From: an uncultured Alphaproteobacteria bacterium
GTDB taxonomy: Bacteria > Pseudomonadota > Alphaproteobacteria > HIMB59
Assembly (NCBI GenBank): GCA_902617515.1
Contig: CACMWX010000006.1
Location: 1-54,418 of the forward strand
Direction: 5' to 3'
Length of the DNA stretch: 54,418 bases
The position numbers and the translations under genes are program-made. This document shows, in pieces, positions 17,490 to 26,061 of the stretch (position 1 is its first letter; each line of letters opens with the position of its first letter). The notes under the pieces were generated by a model, which had not been told where the DNA came from, searched no databases, and was given only the letters and a program-made list of their open reading frames with translations.

Positions 17490-17816
17490 TTATTCTTCAT
17501 CAATTGTCTTTTTTTCTTTAAGTTCTTTTGAGACTTTTTCAAAGTCATCTGAATGTACCATTATCCAAAAACCAGGTCTATTTTTTTCACATAATGCAAT
17601 GACTGGGGTCTTTTTTTCCTTGTCTGCTAAAGATTTTGTATCATCCCATAATTTAATAGCTGTGTGTTTAGCTCTTAGCTTACACTCAATAAATAAATTA
17701 TCGTGTATTACATCTGAATGAGTAACTTTTGAATTGATCCCACTAAGGGCATTTCTCATACCTCCAAAAAACTTTGCAACAAGTCTCTCTCTATTTTTCC
17801 ATGCTTTATCAGGCAT
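17490..17816 (-). CDS. Small PD-(D/E)XK nuclease-like protein at the ruvC locus
   Basis: A 108 aa protein whose sequence fits the archaeal Hjc/phage-type PD-(D/E)XK nuclease core: Glu10 in an N-terminal helix (NRERLVAKFF), Asp35 in THSDVIHD, and Glu44-x-Lys46 in LFIECKLR, followed by a helix (LWDDTKSLADKEKK) and a strand pair (TPVIALCEKNRPG, FWIMVHSDDF). The spacing E-D-ExK is what a Holliday-junction resolvase of this superfamily would show. It overlaps yebC by 8 bases and ends 3 bases before tolQ, exactly where ruvC-ruvA-ruvB-ybgC sit in relatives. Nuclease fold is reasonably supported; substrate is inferred. A phage-derived small nuclease is the alternative. Confidence 0.65.
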   Translation of the reverse strand: MPDKAWKNRERLVAKFFGGMRNALSGINSKVTHSDVIHDNLFIECKLRAKHTAIKLWDDTKSLADKEKKTPVIALCEKNRPGFWIMVHSDDFEKVSKELKEKKTIDEE

Positions 17817-18549
17817 TATTAATCTCTAATAGTTCACTATCAAAATCAAGGTTTGAAAAACAACTTTGAACATCATCGTTATCTTCTAACTCTTCATTTA
17901 ATTTGATAAGCTTATCAAGCTCTTCCCTTTTTTCAATTTTAACAGTTAAATTTGGTTTCCAAATAATATTTGCACTTTCAATATCATATTTTTTATCTAC
18001 TAGTATTTTCTCAAAAGATGCTAATGCCTCAAAAGAAGAATAAAGGTATGTTACGTCATCATCTGTATTATAATCTTCTAAACCATGGTCAAGTAAATCC
18101 TCTAGTGCACTATCATCTATCTCTTTTTTTAACTGTATTTCCCCTACTTTATTAAAATTAAAGCTAACACTTCCTGTCTCTCCCAAATTTCCACCATTCT
18201 TTGAAAAAATAGATCTAATTTCTGAAGCTGTTCTATTTTTATTATCTGTTAAGGCCTCAACTATAAAAGCTGTTCCAAATGGGCCATACCCCTCATAGCG
18301 AACTTCTGAATAATCAGAGGCATCATTATTATTTTTATTAATAGCTCTATCTACATTATCCTTTGGCATATTTACACTTCGAGCATTTGTCATTGCTAGT
18401 CTCAATCTTGGATTAGACTCTGGATCAGTTCCTGCAATCTTCACGGCTATCTGAATTTCTCTTCCTATTTTTGCAAATTGCTTTGCTCTTTTTTTATCCT
18501 GAGCACCTTTACGATATTGAATATTTTTAAATTTTGAATGTCCTGCCAT
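17809..18549 (-). CDS. yebC: YebC/PmpR family (TACO1) protein
   Basis: Conserved cytoplasmic protein implicated in translation of problematic sequences and, in some species, in transcriptional regulation. It starts with the family signature MAGHSKFKNIQYRKGAQDKKRA and contains MPKDNVDRAI, YEGYGPFGTAFIVE, and GNLGETGSVSFNF, at the standard 246 aa. yebC-ruvC is a classic pair; here the gene after yebC is the PD-(D/E)XK protein, whose start overlaps the yebC stop. Confidence 0.96.
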   Translation of the reverse strand: MAGHSKFKNIQYRKGAQDKKRAKQFAKIGREIQIAVKIAGTDPESNPRLRLAMTNARSVNMPKDNVDRAINKNNNDASDYSEVRYEGYGPFGTAFIVEALTDNKNRTASEIRSIFSKNGGNLGETGSVSFNFNKVGEIQLKKEIDDSALEDLLDHGLEDYNTDDDVTYLYSSFEALASFEKILVDKKYDIESANIIWKPNLTVKIEKREELDKLIKLNEELEDNDDVQSCFSNLDFDSELLEINNA

Positions 18550-18552
18550 GAA

Positions 18553-19368
18553 TTAAGATAATAAATTACTATCCAAAACACCACCTATTTGGATAGATTG
18601 AATTGTATTTTTATCACGCACATTTGTAGTTATAACTGCTCCAGAAATAGTGGCCAATCCCTCTGCGGGTTCCAATCTGTGAGAGTTTGACCCAGTTCTC
18701 ATTCTTTTGATGGCACTTTCTTTTTTCATACCAATAACAGAATTGTAATCGCCTGTCATGCCAATATCAGTTTGAAAACAAGTGCCTTTTTCTAATACCC
18801 TAGCGTCCGAGGTTGGTATATGAACATGAGTCCCATATATTGCTGTAAATTTTCCATCATAATTTTGAGCTATACCATTTTTTTCAGATGTTACTTCAGC
18901 ATGTACCTCTAAAAATGAATAATCTATATCATGATCATTCATAATAGATAAAAGTTGTGTATCAATAGAATTAAAAGGATTAATTAAGGGAAGATCAATA
19001 AATGTTTGACCGTGAACTTGGCTTACTAATATTCTTTTACCACTTTCATGTGTAAAAATTTTAAACCCTCTACCAGGAGACCCAACTTCGAAATTTAAGG
19101 GTCTGATAATATTATGATTTGGGTTTTGATCCATATATTCAATGATCTCTTTTTGTTTCCAAGCATGATTTCCTAAAGTAATAGCATCAGCTCCCCAACT
19201 TATAAGCTCTTCGTATATTTTTCCTGTAAGTCCATAACCACCAGCAGAGTTTTCAGCATTAATTATTGTAAAGCTGATATTAAAATGATCTTGAATTTTT
19301 TTTAAATTTTCTTTAAGAGCTGTTCTACCTGACCTTCCTACAACATCTCCTATAACTAAAAAATTCAT
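18553..19368 (-). CDS. YmdB-family metallophosphoesterase
   Basis: Calcineurin-like phosphoesterase of the YmdB/TIGR00282 family; characterised members hydrolyse cyclic nucleotides in vitro. The ATG at 19368 overlaps the stop of the preceding ligase gene as ATGA and gives MNFLVIGDVVGRSGR, the family start, so the extension to 19395 is rejected. Metal ligands are visible in GDVVG, NAENSAGGYG, LGNHAWKQKE, and the C-terminal GTHVHIPTSD and GMTGDY. About 271 aa, the usual length. It lies between 5-formyl-THF cyclo-ligase and yebC, an arrangement shared with several Alphaproteobacteria. Confidence 0.9.
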   Translation of the reverse strand: MNFLVIGDVVGRSGRTALKENLKKIQDHFNISFTIINAENSAGGYGLTGKIYEELISWGADAITLGNHAWKQKEIIEYMDQNPNHNIIRPLNFEVGSPGRGFKIFTHESGKRILVSQVHGQTFIDLPLINPFNSIDTQLLSIMNDHDIDYSFLEVHAEVTSEKNGIAQNYDGKFTAIYGTHVHIPTSDARVLEKGTCFQTDIGMTGDYNSVIGMKKESAIKRMRTGSNSHRLEPAEGLATISGAVITTNVRDKNTIQSIQIGGVLDSNLLS

Positions 19369-19928
19369 AAAGAATAAATATTTTGTTCTGAACAAATGTA
19401 ATCTACTTTTTGGTCAAAACTCTCCTGAAAATTGTAGATAGTTTTTTGAATTTCAAAAGCAGCTAAAATAGTCTTTAAATTTCCTTTTTTTTTCAATTCT
19501 TCAATAGTTCTATCAAAAAAACCTCCTCCATAGCCCACCCTAAATCCTTTTTCATTAAATGCAGAGCATGATACAATGATTATATCAGGATCTAACGTCT
19601 TTTCACCCTTAGGTTCCATAATACCACCAAAACCTTTTTCCAAATTTGGATTATGAGGGTTATATTCAAAGTACTTTAAAGAGGATTCTTTTGATATTAC
19701 TTTGGGGAGTGAACATTTGATATTTTTATTTATTAAATCATCAGAAATTCTCAATACATCTACCTCATTTTTATATGGATAAAATAAGCCAACAGAACTA
19801 TTTGGATTAATTTTTTCAATTAAATCGATTATTTTTGAATTTATTTTATTGGAAAAAATATCTAAATCCGAAGTGCTTAGTTGCATTCTTAGTTCAAGGT
19901 GATGTTTTCGAATTTGTTTTTTATTCAA
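19365..19928 (-). CDS. 5-formyltetrahydrofolate cyclo-ligase
   Basis: Converts 5-formyl-THF to 5,10-methenyl-THF with ATP, recycling folate. The 187 aa sequence has the N-terminal KKQIRKHHLELR helix, YPYKNEVDV for folate contacts, and the C-terminal signature CSAFNEKGFRVGYGGGFFDRTI. It overlaps zapA by 8 bases and the phosphoesterase by 4. In many proteobacteria the 6S RNA gene lies between zapA and this gene; here there is no room for it. Confidence 0.94.
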   Translation of the reverse strand: MNKKQIRKHHLELRMQLSTSDLDIFSNKINSKIIDLIEKINPNSSVGLFYPYKNEVDVLRISDDLINKNIKCSLPKVISKESSLKYFEYNPHNPNLEKGFGGIMEPKGEKTLDPDIIIVSCSAFNEKGFRVGYGGGFFDRTIEELKKKGNLKTILAAFEIQKTIYNFQESFDQKVDYICSEQNIYSL

Positions 19929-20253
19929 TGATTATATTATCATTTAGTTTTTTGAAAATTTGCTCAATGTCAGATTTTAGGTGATTATTTTCATTCTGTA
20001 ATTCTTGAATACGACTCTCATAAAATAATTTCTTGTTTAAAGAATCTTGTAATATTTTTTCTTTTTTCAAAACATCTTCCATAGATTTAAGATAGGCAAT
20101 AAGTGTAGATGTTAAAAAAGGCACATTCTCTTTCTTCTCATCATCTATGAGTTTGCTAATTGAAAAAGCGATCTCTTTTACTGTTTCAACATTATCATCG
20201 GAACATTGTATTTTTAGTGGTCTTCCTCCAATTGTTAAAGTTAAATTAGCCAT
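19921..20253 (-). CDS. zapA: Cell division protein ZapA
   Basis: Cytoplasmic FtsZ-bundling protein. The 110 aa protein has the ZapA N-terminal domain (LTIGGRPLKIQCSDDNVETVKEIAFSI in outline, beta strand then helix) and a long C-terminal coiled coil (about 55-108) typical of the dimerisation and tetramerisation arm. Its start overlaps the end of the upstream coiled-coil gene by 8 bases, and 5-formyl-THF ligase follows, the widespread zapA-fau order. Confidence 0.85.
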   Translation of the reverse strand: MANLTLTIGGRPLKIQCSDDNVETVKEIAFSISKLIDDEKKENVPFLTSTLIAYLKSMEDVLKKEKILQDSLNKKLFYESRIQELQNENNHLKSDIEQIFKKLNDNIIIE

Positions 20254-20506
20254 CTATATCTATTGAACCCAGTAATTCCTCAATTTTATTAGTTGCTTGA
20301 TCAATAAGTTGAGATTTTTCAGATAGCTCAAGTTTGTTATTTTCTAATTCGTTTACTAATTCTGACTCTCTTCTTTCTAAATATTCTATCTTGGCTTTTA
20401 ATTCTTGTTTCTCATTTATTAGTTCTTGGTTATTAATTTTATAATTCTGAAGTTTTGATGCAATTTGCTCAATTTTTTGAAGTATTTGTTGTTGAAATTC
20501 GTTCAT
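20246..20506 (-). CDS. Small coiled-coil protein upstream of zapA (DUF4164/ZapB-like)
   Basis: An 86 aa protein that is almost entirely heptad-patterned helix with no catalytic motif: polar N-terminus, then KIEQIASKLQNYKINN and ELKAKIEYLERRESELVNEL. Short coiled-coil proteins (DUF4164 in other Alphaproteobacteria) precede zapA, and the overlap with zapA suggests a joint role in division. That role is inferred from context. Coiled coils attract false matches, so the family name is tentative. Its start is 35 bases from the divergent tkt start. Confidence 0.6.
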   Translation of the reverse strand: MNEFQQQILQKIEQIASKLQNYKINNQELINEKQELKAKIEYLERRESELVNELENNKLELSEKSQLIDQATNKIEELLGSIDIDG

Positions 20507-20541
20507 ACTTTAATTATTAGTTATTAAGTAAAGTTATTCCA

Positions 20542-22473
20542 TTGAAAAATTATACTGAATTAGCTAATTGTATCAGATTTTTATCAATTGATGCGGTAGA
20601 AAAAGCAAAATCTGGTCATCCTGGTATGCCCATGGGAATGGCTGACATTGCCACAGTGCTCTTTCACGATTTTCTTGTTCATAATCCCAAGGATCCGAAC
20701 TGGTTACTTAGAGATCGATTCGTTTTATCTAATGGGCATGGTTCGATGTTGCTTTACTCACTTTTATACCTCACCGGTTATAAAAAAATGACAATCTCTC
20801 AAATTAAAAATTTTAGACAACTGGGCTATATCACAGCGGGACATCCTGAATATGAACCAGATGCTGGTATAGAAATAACGACTGGTCCTCTTGGACAGGG
20901 AATTTCGAATGCGGTAGGAATGGCCATAGCGCTTAAAAAACTTTCAAAAGAGAAAAAATTGTCTAAAAGCCCTAAGGTATATGTTTTTTGTGGTGATGGC
21001 TGTTTAATGGAAGGTATTAGCCAAGAGGCAATAAGCCTAGCAGGTCACTTAAAACTTAATAATTTGATACTAATTTATGATAACAACAACATTAGTATCG
21101 ATGGATCCACAAACCTAGCTTTTAGCGATAACACAAACCTCAGATTTAAGTCGGTAAATTGGGAGGTGCATAGCGGAAAAGGTCATGATCATAAAAATAT
21201 TTATAAACTTTTAAAAAAAGCACAAGTATCAAAAGCCCCTTGTTTGCTAAACTTTAAAACAACAATTGGATTTGGTTCTCCAAATAAGTCTGCAAAAGCA
21301 TCATCACACGGCTCACCCTTAGGTTCAGAGGAGGTGAAATTAACTAGAAGTAAATTATCTTGGAATGAAAAACCTTTTCAAATTCCAGATAAACTTTTAA
21401 AGATTTGGCGAAATTCATCCACCAATAATTTACAAATATACAAAAAAACTAAATCAATATCTCACACAAATCTTTCAAATAAAGACATAGATAAGTTATT
21501 TAATAAAATTGAGACTGATTTGAAAGATTTTAAATCTGATCAGGCTACTAGAAAATCCTCTGAAGCAATATTAAATTATTTCAAAGAAGATCATCCGATA
21601 CTCGGAGGCTCTGCAGACTTAACTGGCTCCAATAACACCAAAGGTAAAAAAATGTCTGTAATGGATAGCATAAACACAACGGGACAATATATCCATTATG
21701 GTGTAAGGGAGCATGGTATGGCTGCCATAATGAATGGTATTGCTGCTACCAAAATTTACAAAACATATTCGGGAACTTTTTTGAGCTTTGCTGATTACAT
21801 GAAGCCAAGTCTTCGTTTAGCTGCGTTAATGAGAATTAATCCTATACAAGTTTTCACCCATGACTCTATTGGCTTAGGTGAAGATGGACCTACTCATCAA
21901 CCTATTGAACAAATTAATATGTTAAGACTCATTCCAAATAGTTATGTTTTTAGACCCTGCGATCTTAAAGAAACCATTGTATGTTGGAGAGAGGCTTTAA
22001 AAATTAATGATGCACCTTCATTTATCTGTCTTTCAAGGCAAAATCTGCCACAAATTTCAAATAAAAAATTAGACTCAAAAAAATTTAAAGGTGCTTACGT
22101 TATATATGGTCCAAAAATTAATAATGATATTACTATTTTAGCTACTGGTTCAGAAGTATCTTTAGCTGTCAACATTGCAGTAAAAATTAGAGGTGCTGGT
22201 ATTATTGCAAAAGTTATTTCAATGCCATCAACATCTGTTTTTGAAAAGCAGTCAAAAACTTTTAAAAATAATTTATTAAAATCAAAATCTAGTGAAACTT
22301 TTATAATAGAAGCTGGATCAACAATGTATTGGAATAAGTACACAAAATATGAAAATATATTTGGATTAGATAATTTTGGTGCTAGTGCACCCGGGAATGA
22401 AGTTTTTCAAAAATTTGGTTTAACAACAGAAACTGTATCTAGTAAAATAATAAGGAAAATTAGAACAAAATGA
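20542..22473 (+). CDS. tkt: Transketolase
   Basis: Thiamine-diphosphate enzyme moving two-carbon units between sugar phosphates in the pentose phosphate pathway. It begins at a TTG (20542) giving the family start region CIRFLSIDAVEKAKSGHPG; no ATG lies closer. ThDP/metal motif GDGCLMEGISQEA, RFVLSNGHGSML, the Glu-containing GVREHGMAAIMNG, and HDSIGLGEDGPTHQP are all present. The length of 643 aa is standard. The stop overlaps gap as ATGA, so tkt-gap-fba-efp are likely one transcript. Confidence 0.97.
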   Translation: MKNYTELANCIRFLSIDAVEKAKSGHPGMPMGMADIATVLFHDFLVHNPKDPNWLLRDRFVLSNGHGSMLLYSLLYLTGYKKMTISQIKNFRQLGYITAGHPEYEPDAGIEITTGPLGQGISNAVGMAIALKKLSKEKKLSKSPKVYVFCGDGCLMEGISQEAISLAGHLKLNNLILIYDNNNISIDGSTNLAFSDNTNLRFKSVNWEVHSGKGHDHKNIYKLLKKAQVSKAPCLLNFKTTIGFGSPNKSAKASSHGSPLGSEEVKLTRSKLSWNEKPFQIPDKLLKIWRNSSTNNLQIYKKTKSISHTNLSNKDIDKLFNKIETDLKDFKSDQATRKSSEAILNYFKEDHPILGGSADLTGSNNTKGKKMSVMDSINTTGQYIHYGVREHGMAAIMNGIAATKIYKTYSGTFLSFADYMKPSLRLAALMRINPIQVFTHDSIGLGEDGPTHQPIEQINMLRLIPNSYVFRPCDLKETIVCWREALKINDAPSFICLSRQNLPQISNKKLDSKKFKGAYVIYGPKINNDITILATGSEVSLAVNIAVKIRGAGIIAKVISMPSTSVFEKQSKTFKNNLLKSKSSETFIIEAGSTMYWNKYTKYENIFGLDNFGASAPGNEVFQKFGLTTETVSSKIIRKIRTK

Positions 22474-23486
22474 AAAAAAAAGTTGCAATTAATGGTTTTG
22501 GTAGAATAGGCAGACTTGTTTATAGAGCATTTTTGGAGAGATTAAATGAATTTAGAGATCAATATGATATATGTTATATAAACGACTTAGCTGATATTGA
22601 CTCAAATATCCACTTACTAAAATATGATAGTATCCATGGACCTCTCAATAAGGAAATTAATAAAGTTTCCAATGAACAATTTTCAATAGGAAAAAATACA
22701 GTTACTGTAACATCTGAGAGGAACCCTATTGATTTGAAATGGAAAGATAAGGATGTCGACATCATTTTAGAGTGCACAGGTGTTTTTGCATCTAAAGAAA
22801 AGGCAATGTCTCATATCGAGAGCGGAGCAAGTAAAGTTATAGTTTCTGCTCCATGTTCTGGTGCTGATATAACGGTTGTACAAGGAGTTAACAACGAAAA
22901 TATTAATATTGATCATCAAATAATCTCTAATGCCTCGTGTACAACTAATTGTCTGGCTCCTGTAGCTTTTGTTATTGATAAAGAGTTCGGAATTGAAAAT
23001 GGATATATGACAACTATTCACTCTTTTACAGGAGATCAAAATACAGTAGACACGTTTCATAAAGATCTTAGAAGAGCAAGAGCAGCTTCAACTAACATTA
23101 TACCTACAAGCACAGGTGCAGCAAAAGCTGTCGGTCTCGTTCTTCCTCATTTAAATGGAAAATTAGATGGCACAGCTATAAGAGTTCCAACGCCAAATGT
23201 ATCTCTAGTAGATTTTAAATTTAACACGAAAAAAAATATCACAATTGAAAATTTAAATAATAAATTCCAAGAATATGCAAATGGTTCTCTTAAAGGTATC
23301 TTAGGAGTGGATACAGACCCTAAAGTATCGAGTGATTATAATCATGACGCAAGGAGTTCTATTTTAGATTTAAGTGAAACAACAACGGTGTCAGATAATT
23401 TTGGTAGAGTATTGACTTGGTATGATAACGAGTGGGGATTTTCAAATAGAATGCTTGAGACAACGGCTCAAGTGTGTAATTTATAG
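22470..23486 (+). CDS. gap: Glyceraldehyde-3-phosphate dehydrogenase
   Basis: Oxidises glyceraldehyde-3-phosphate to 1,3-bisphosphoglycerate. It has the Rossmann loop VAINGFGRIGRLVYRAF, NDLADIDSNIHLLKYDS, the catalytic Cys in SNASCTTNCLAP, the TGAAKAVGLVLP substrate loop, and the C-terminal WYDNEWGFSNRM. The 338 aa length is normal. It is coupled to tkt by ATGA and followed 8 bases after its stop by fba. In many Alphaproteobacteria pgk lies between gap and fba; it is absent here. Confidence 0.97.
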   Translation: MKKKVAINGFGRIGRLVYRAFLERLNEFRDQYDICYINDLADIDSNIHLLKYDSIHGPLNKEINKVSNEQFSIGKNTVTVTSERNPIDLKWKDKDVDIILECTGVFASKEKAMSHIESGASKVIVSAPCSGADITVVQGVNNENINIDHQIISNASCTTNCLAPVAFVIDKEFGIENGYMTTIHSFTGDQNTVDTFHKDLRRARAASTNIIPTSTGAAKAVGLVLPHLNGKLDGTAIRVPTPNVSLVDFKFNTKKNITIENLNNKFQEYANGSLKGILGVDTDPKVSSDYNHDARSSILDLSETTTVSDNFGRVLTWYDNEWGFSNRMLETTAQVCNL

Positions 23487-23494
23487 GAGCTATT

Positions 23495-24412
23495 ATGAAA
23501 GTAACAAATACTACAAGAAAAATTATATCAAACTACACTCACGAAAATATTGGAGTGAGATCAAATCTTATGAAAATTTTGGGACATGGAAAGTTAGGAG
23601 GAACTGGAAGAATGATAATTTTACCTGTCGATCAAGGTTTTGAACACGGGCCCGATAGAAGTTTTGCTGTAAATTCCCCAGCTTACGATCCAAACTATCA
23701 TCACCAACTTGCAATAGATGCTGGTTTATCAGCTTATGCTGCTCCTCTTGGTTTACTTCAAACAAGTTCTGGAAATTATAATGGTCAAATTCCTACTATA
23801 TTGAAAATTAATAGCTCAAATACTCTTGCAACATCTCTTGATCAAGCTGTTACTGGGAGTGTAAATGATGCATTAAAATTAGGATGTGCTGCGATAGGTT
23901 TTACAATTTACCCTGGGTCTGATCATAATTTTGAATTAATGGAAGAATTTAAAAGACTTAGTTTCGAGGCTAAAGAAAAAGGTCTTGCTGTGGTTTTATG
24001 GGCTTATGCGAGAGGTTCAAAGATTAGCAAAAAAGGTGAAACAGCAATGAACATAATTTCATATGCAGCACACATGTCTGCTCTATTGGGGGCAAATATT
24101 ATTAAAGTAAAACTTCCTAGTGATTTTTTAGAAGAAGACCCAACTAAAAAAGCATTTGAAGATAATAATATACCTATAAGCACTTTAAAAGATCGTGTGG
24201 CTCATATCAAAAAAGTTGCATTTGATGGAAAACGCTTAGTAGTATTTTCGGGCGGGGATGCAAAAGATGATCAAGCTTTAATGGATGAGGTGCTTGCAAT
24301 TCACCAGGGAGATGGAAACGGCTCAATTATTGGAAGAAATTGTTTTCAAAGATCTAGAATAGATGCCTTGGCTTTATTAGAGCGAATGATTAAAATTTAT
24401 AAATCTAAATGA
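23495..24412 (+). CDS. Class I fructose-bisphosphate aldolase (DhnA/FbaB type)
   Basis: Schiff-base aldolase cleaving or forming fructose-1,6-bisphosphate. The sequence begins with a short leader, then ILPVDQGFEHGPDRSF as the first barrel strand. It has VVLWAYARG, the Schiff-base lysine in ANIIKVKLPSDF, and the phosphate-binding VFSGGDAKDD and GSIIGRNCFQR at the end. The 305 aa fits archaeal-type class I (DhnA) aldolases and not the metal-dependent class II. The stop overlaps efp as ATGA. It lies in a tkt-gap-fba run of central carbon metabolism. Confidence 0.93.
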   Translation: MKVTNTTRKIISNYTHENIGVRSNLMKILGHGKLGGTGRMIILPVDQGFEHGPDRSFAVNSPAYDPNYHHQLAIDAGLSAYAAPLGLLQTSSGNYNGQIPTILKINSSNTLATSLDQAVTGSVNDALKLGCAAIGFTIYPGSDHNFELMEEFKRLSFEAKEKGLAVVLWAYARGSKISKKGETAMNIISYAAHMSALLGANIIKVKLPSDFLEEDPTKKAFEDNNIPISTLKDRVAHIKKVAFDGKRLVVFSGGDAKDDQALMDEVLAIHQGDGNGSIIGRNCFQRSRIDALALLERMIKIYKSK

Positions 24413-24975
24413 AAATTAATGCTAACGACTTAAAGATAGGAAATATAATTCAACATAATAATTCGCTTTGGAAAGTCGCTAAATTATCCCATACACAACC
24501 TGGAAAAGGTGGGGCGTATATTCAAGCTGAGTTGAAAAATATTTCAAACCAGTCAAAATTAAATGAGAGATTTAGAAGTTCAGAGTCTCTTGAAAAAATT
24601 CGTGCTGAAGAGATAGATCATCAATTTTTATTTCGTAGTGGAGAGGATTTTACTTTTATGAATAACCAAACCTATGAGCAAATAGTTATGAATATTAGTC
24701 AAGTGAATGAAAATACAGCAAAATTTCTTGAAGATGGAATGGAAGTCTCTATTGAGTTTTATGATGAAAAACCAATGAATGTTAATCCTCCTGAAAGTCT
24801 TACTGTACAAATAGCCGAAACAGAGGCAGTTGTTAAAGGACAAACAGCATCTTCATCATATAAACCAGCATTGTTAACTAACGGTGTAAGAGTTACTGTT
24901 CCACCTCATATTGAAACGGGTGACAAAATTAGAATAAACACGTCTGAATTAACTTACATAGAAAAAGCAAAATAA
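24409..24975 (+). CDS. efp: Elongation factor P
   Basis: Translation factor that relieves stalling at polyproline. The protein of 188 aa has three beta-barrel domains. The tip loop HTQPGKGGAY carries Lys33, the position modified in many bacteria, and the C-terminal NGVRVTVPPHIETGDKIRINT is the standard EF-P end. Coupled to fba by ATGA. No lysylation enzyme (EpmA) is visible in this window, so the modification state cannot be judged. Confidence 0.97.
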   Translation: MKINANDLKIGNIIQHNNSLWKVAKLSHTQPGKGGAYIQAELKNISNQSKLNERFRSSESLEKIRAEEIDHQFLFRSGEDFTFMNNQTYEQIVMNISQVNENTAKFLEDGMEVSIEFYDEKPMNVNPPESLTVQIAETEAVVKGQTASSSYKPALLTNGVRVTVPPHIETGDKIRINTSELTYIEKAK

Positions 24976-24983
24976 TTTTTTCT

Positions 24984-25778
24984 ATGGCTATTGTCCCACC
25001 AGTAATTGTTGTTATGGAAAAGGCATGTAGGAATGCTGCTAAATCTTTAATAAGAGATTTTGGAGAGCTTGAGAAACTTCAAATTTCTAAAAAAGATAAA
25101 AATGATTTTGTATCCTCTGCAGATATTAGAGCTTCTGAAAGTATCAGTTATACTTTGGGAAAAGATAGACCTGATTTTCTTCAAATTGACGAGGAGACTT
25201 TTAGTGCTGAAGATTTAGATAAGCTTAAAGGTGATGCTCCTGTGTTTATCTCAGACCCACTTGACGGGACAAAAAATTTCATACATGGAAATGGTTACTT
25301 TGCAGTAACCATTGGATTGATGCAAAAAGGAGAGATTATTGCTGGTGTTACATATAACCCAATTTTGAATGAATTATTTTGGGCTCACAAGGGTTCTGGA
25401 TCTTGGATTAACAACCAAAGACTCAGGGTTTCCCAAAGAGATAAGTTAGATGGATGTATGTTTACATCTGGTGTGCAAATCAAGCATGAAGATATTCTTG
25501 AAAAAGGAATTGCTCAAATAGGATCGCTTCAAAGGAAAACAAGTGTCAGAATACTTGGTTCTTCAGCTCTTGATTTAGCGAATGTGGCATCAGGAAAATT
25601 TGATGGATTTTGGTCATTAAGATTAAATCTTTGGGATATCGTAGCAGGTATTATTTTAGTAAATGAGGCTGGTGGTATATGCCTAAATGCAAAAGGTAAT
25701 GTTTTTGATCCCTTAAATGATGAAAGTTTGATAGCATCTAGTGCAGCCATTAGCGGCGAATTGCTAAAAAGCCTATAA
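24984..25778 (+). CDS. suhB: Inositol monophosphatase family protein (SuhB-like)
   Basis: Mg-dependent phosphatase of the inositol-monophosphatase superfamily. The 264 aa protein shows the metal site DEETFS, the signature [12 protein letters not shown], and the C-terminal [16 protein letters not shown]. SuhB also acts in rRNA transcription antitermination in E. coli; which activity applies here is unknown. It follows efp by 8 bases, an efp-suhB order shared with other Alphaproteobacteria. Confidence 0.92.
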   Translation: MAIVPPVIVVMEKACRNAAKSLIRDFGELEKLQISKKDKNDFVSSADIRASESISYTLGKDRPDFLQIDEETFSAEDLDKLKGDAPVFISDPLDGTKNFIHGNGYFAVTIGLMQKGEIIAGVTYNPILNELFWAHKGSGSWINNQRLRVSQRDKLDGCMFTSGVQIKHEDILEKGIAQIGSLQRKTSVRILGSSALDLANVASGKFDGFWSLRLNLWDIVAGIILVNEAGGICLNAKGNVFDPLNDESLIASSAAISGELLKSL

Positions 25779-25824
25779 ATATTTACTTGATTTTTTAATC
25801 TTTGATCTCTATTTTCTCATAACC

Positions 25825-26046
25825 ATGAAACAAAAAATACATCCTGATTACCATGAAATTACTGTAGAACGTACTGACGGATCAACATATAAGACGAGAT
25901 CTACTTGGGGTAAAGCTGGCGATACTATGAAGCTTGAAATTGACCCATTATCTCATCCAGCTTGGAATCAAGGATCTGGAAAAATGGTTGACTCAGGTGG
26001 AAGAGTTGCACGTTTTAAAAATAAATATAAGTCATTTAATATTTAA
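25825..26046 (+). CDS. rpmE: 50S ribosomal protein L31 (cysteine-free type)
   Basis: Ribosomal protein at the subunit bridge. The 73 aa sequence starts [11 protein letters not shown] and has [13 protein letters not shown] and SHPAW, matching alphaproteobacterial L31. The zinc-binding cysteines of the C+ form are absent, so this is the zinc-independent type, common in the class. It lies 46 bases after suhB and 15 bases before the DUF1013 gene. Confidence 0.95.
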   Translation: MKQKIHPDYHEITVERTDGSTYKTRSTWGKAGDTMKLEIDPLSHPAWNQGSGKMVDSGGRVARFKNKYKSFNI

Positions 26047-26061
26047 TATTTTAACAAGACC

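Noticed and set aside
17490-17816. Prophage remnant explanation for the PD-(D/E)XK gene
   Set aside because: No integrase, attachment site or other phage gene is nearby, and the gene is tightly packed inside a conserved operon. Ancient phage origin of the single gene is still possible.
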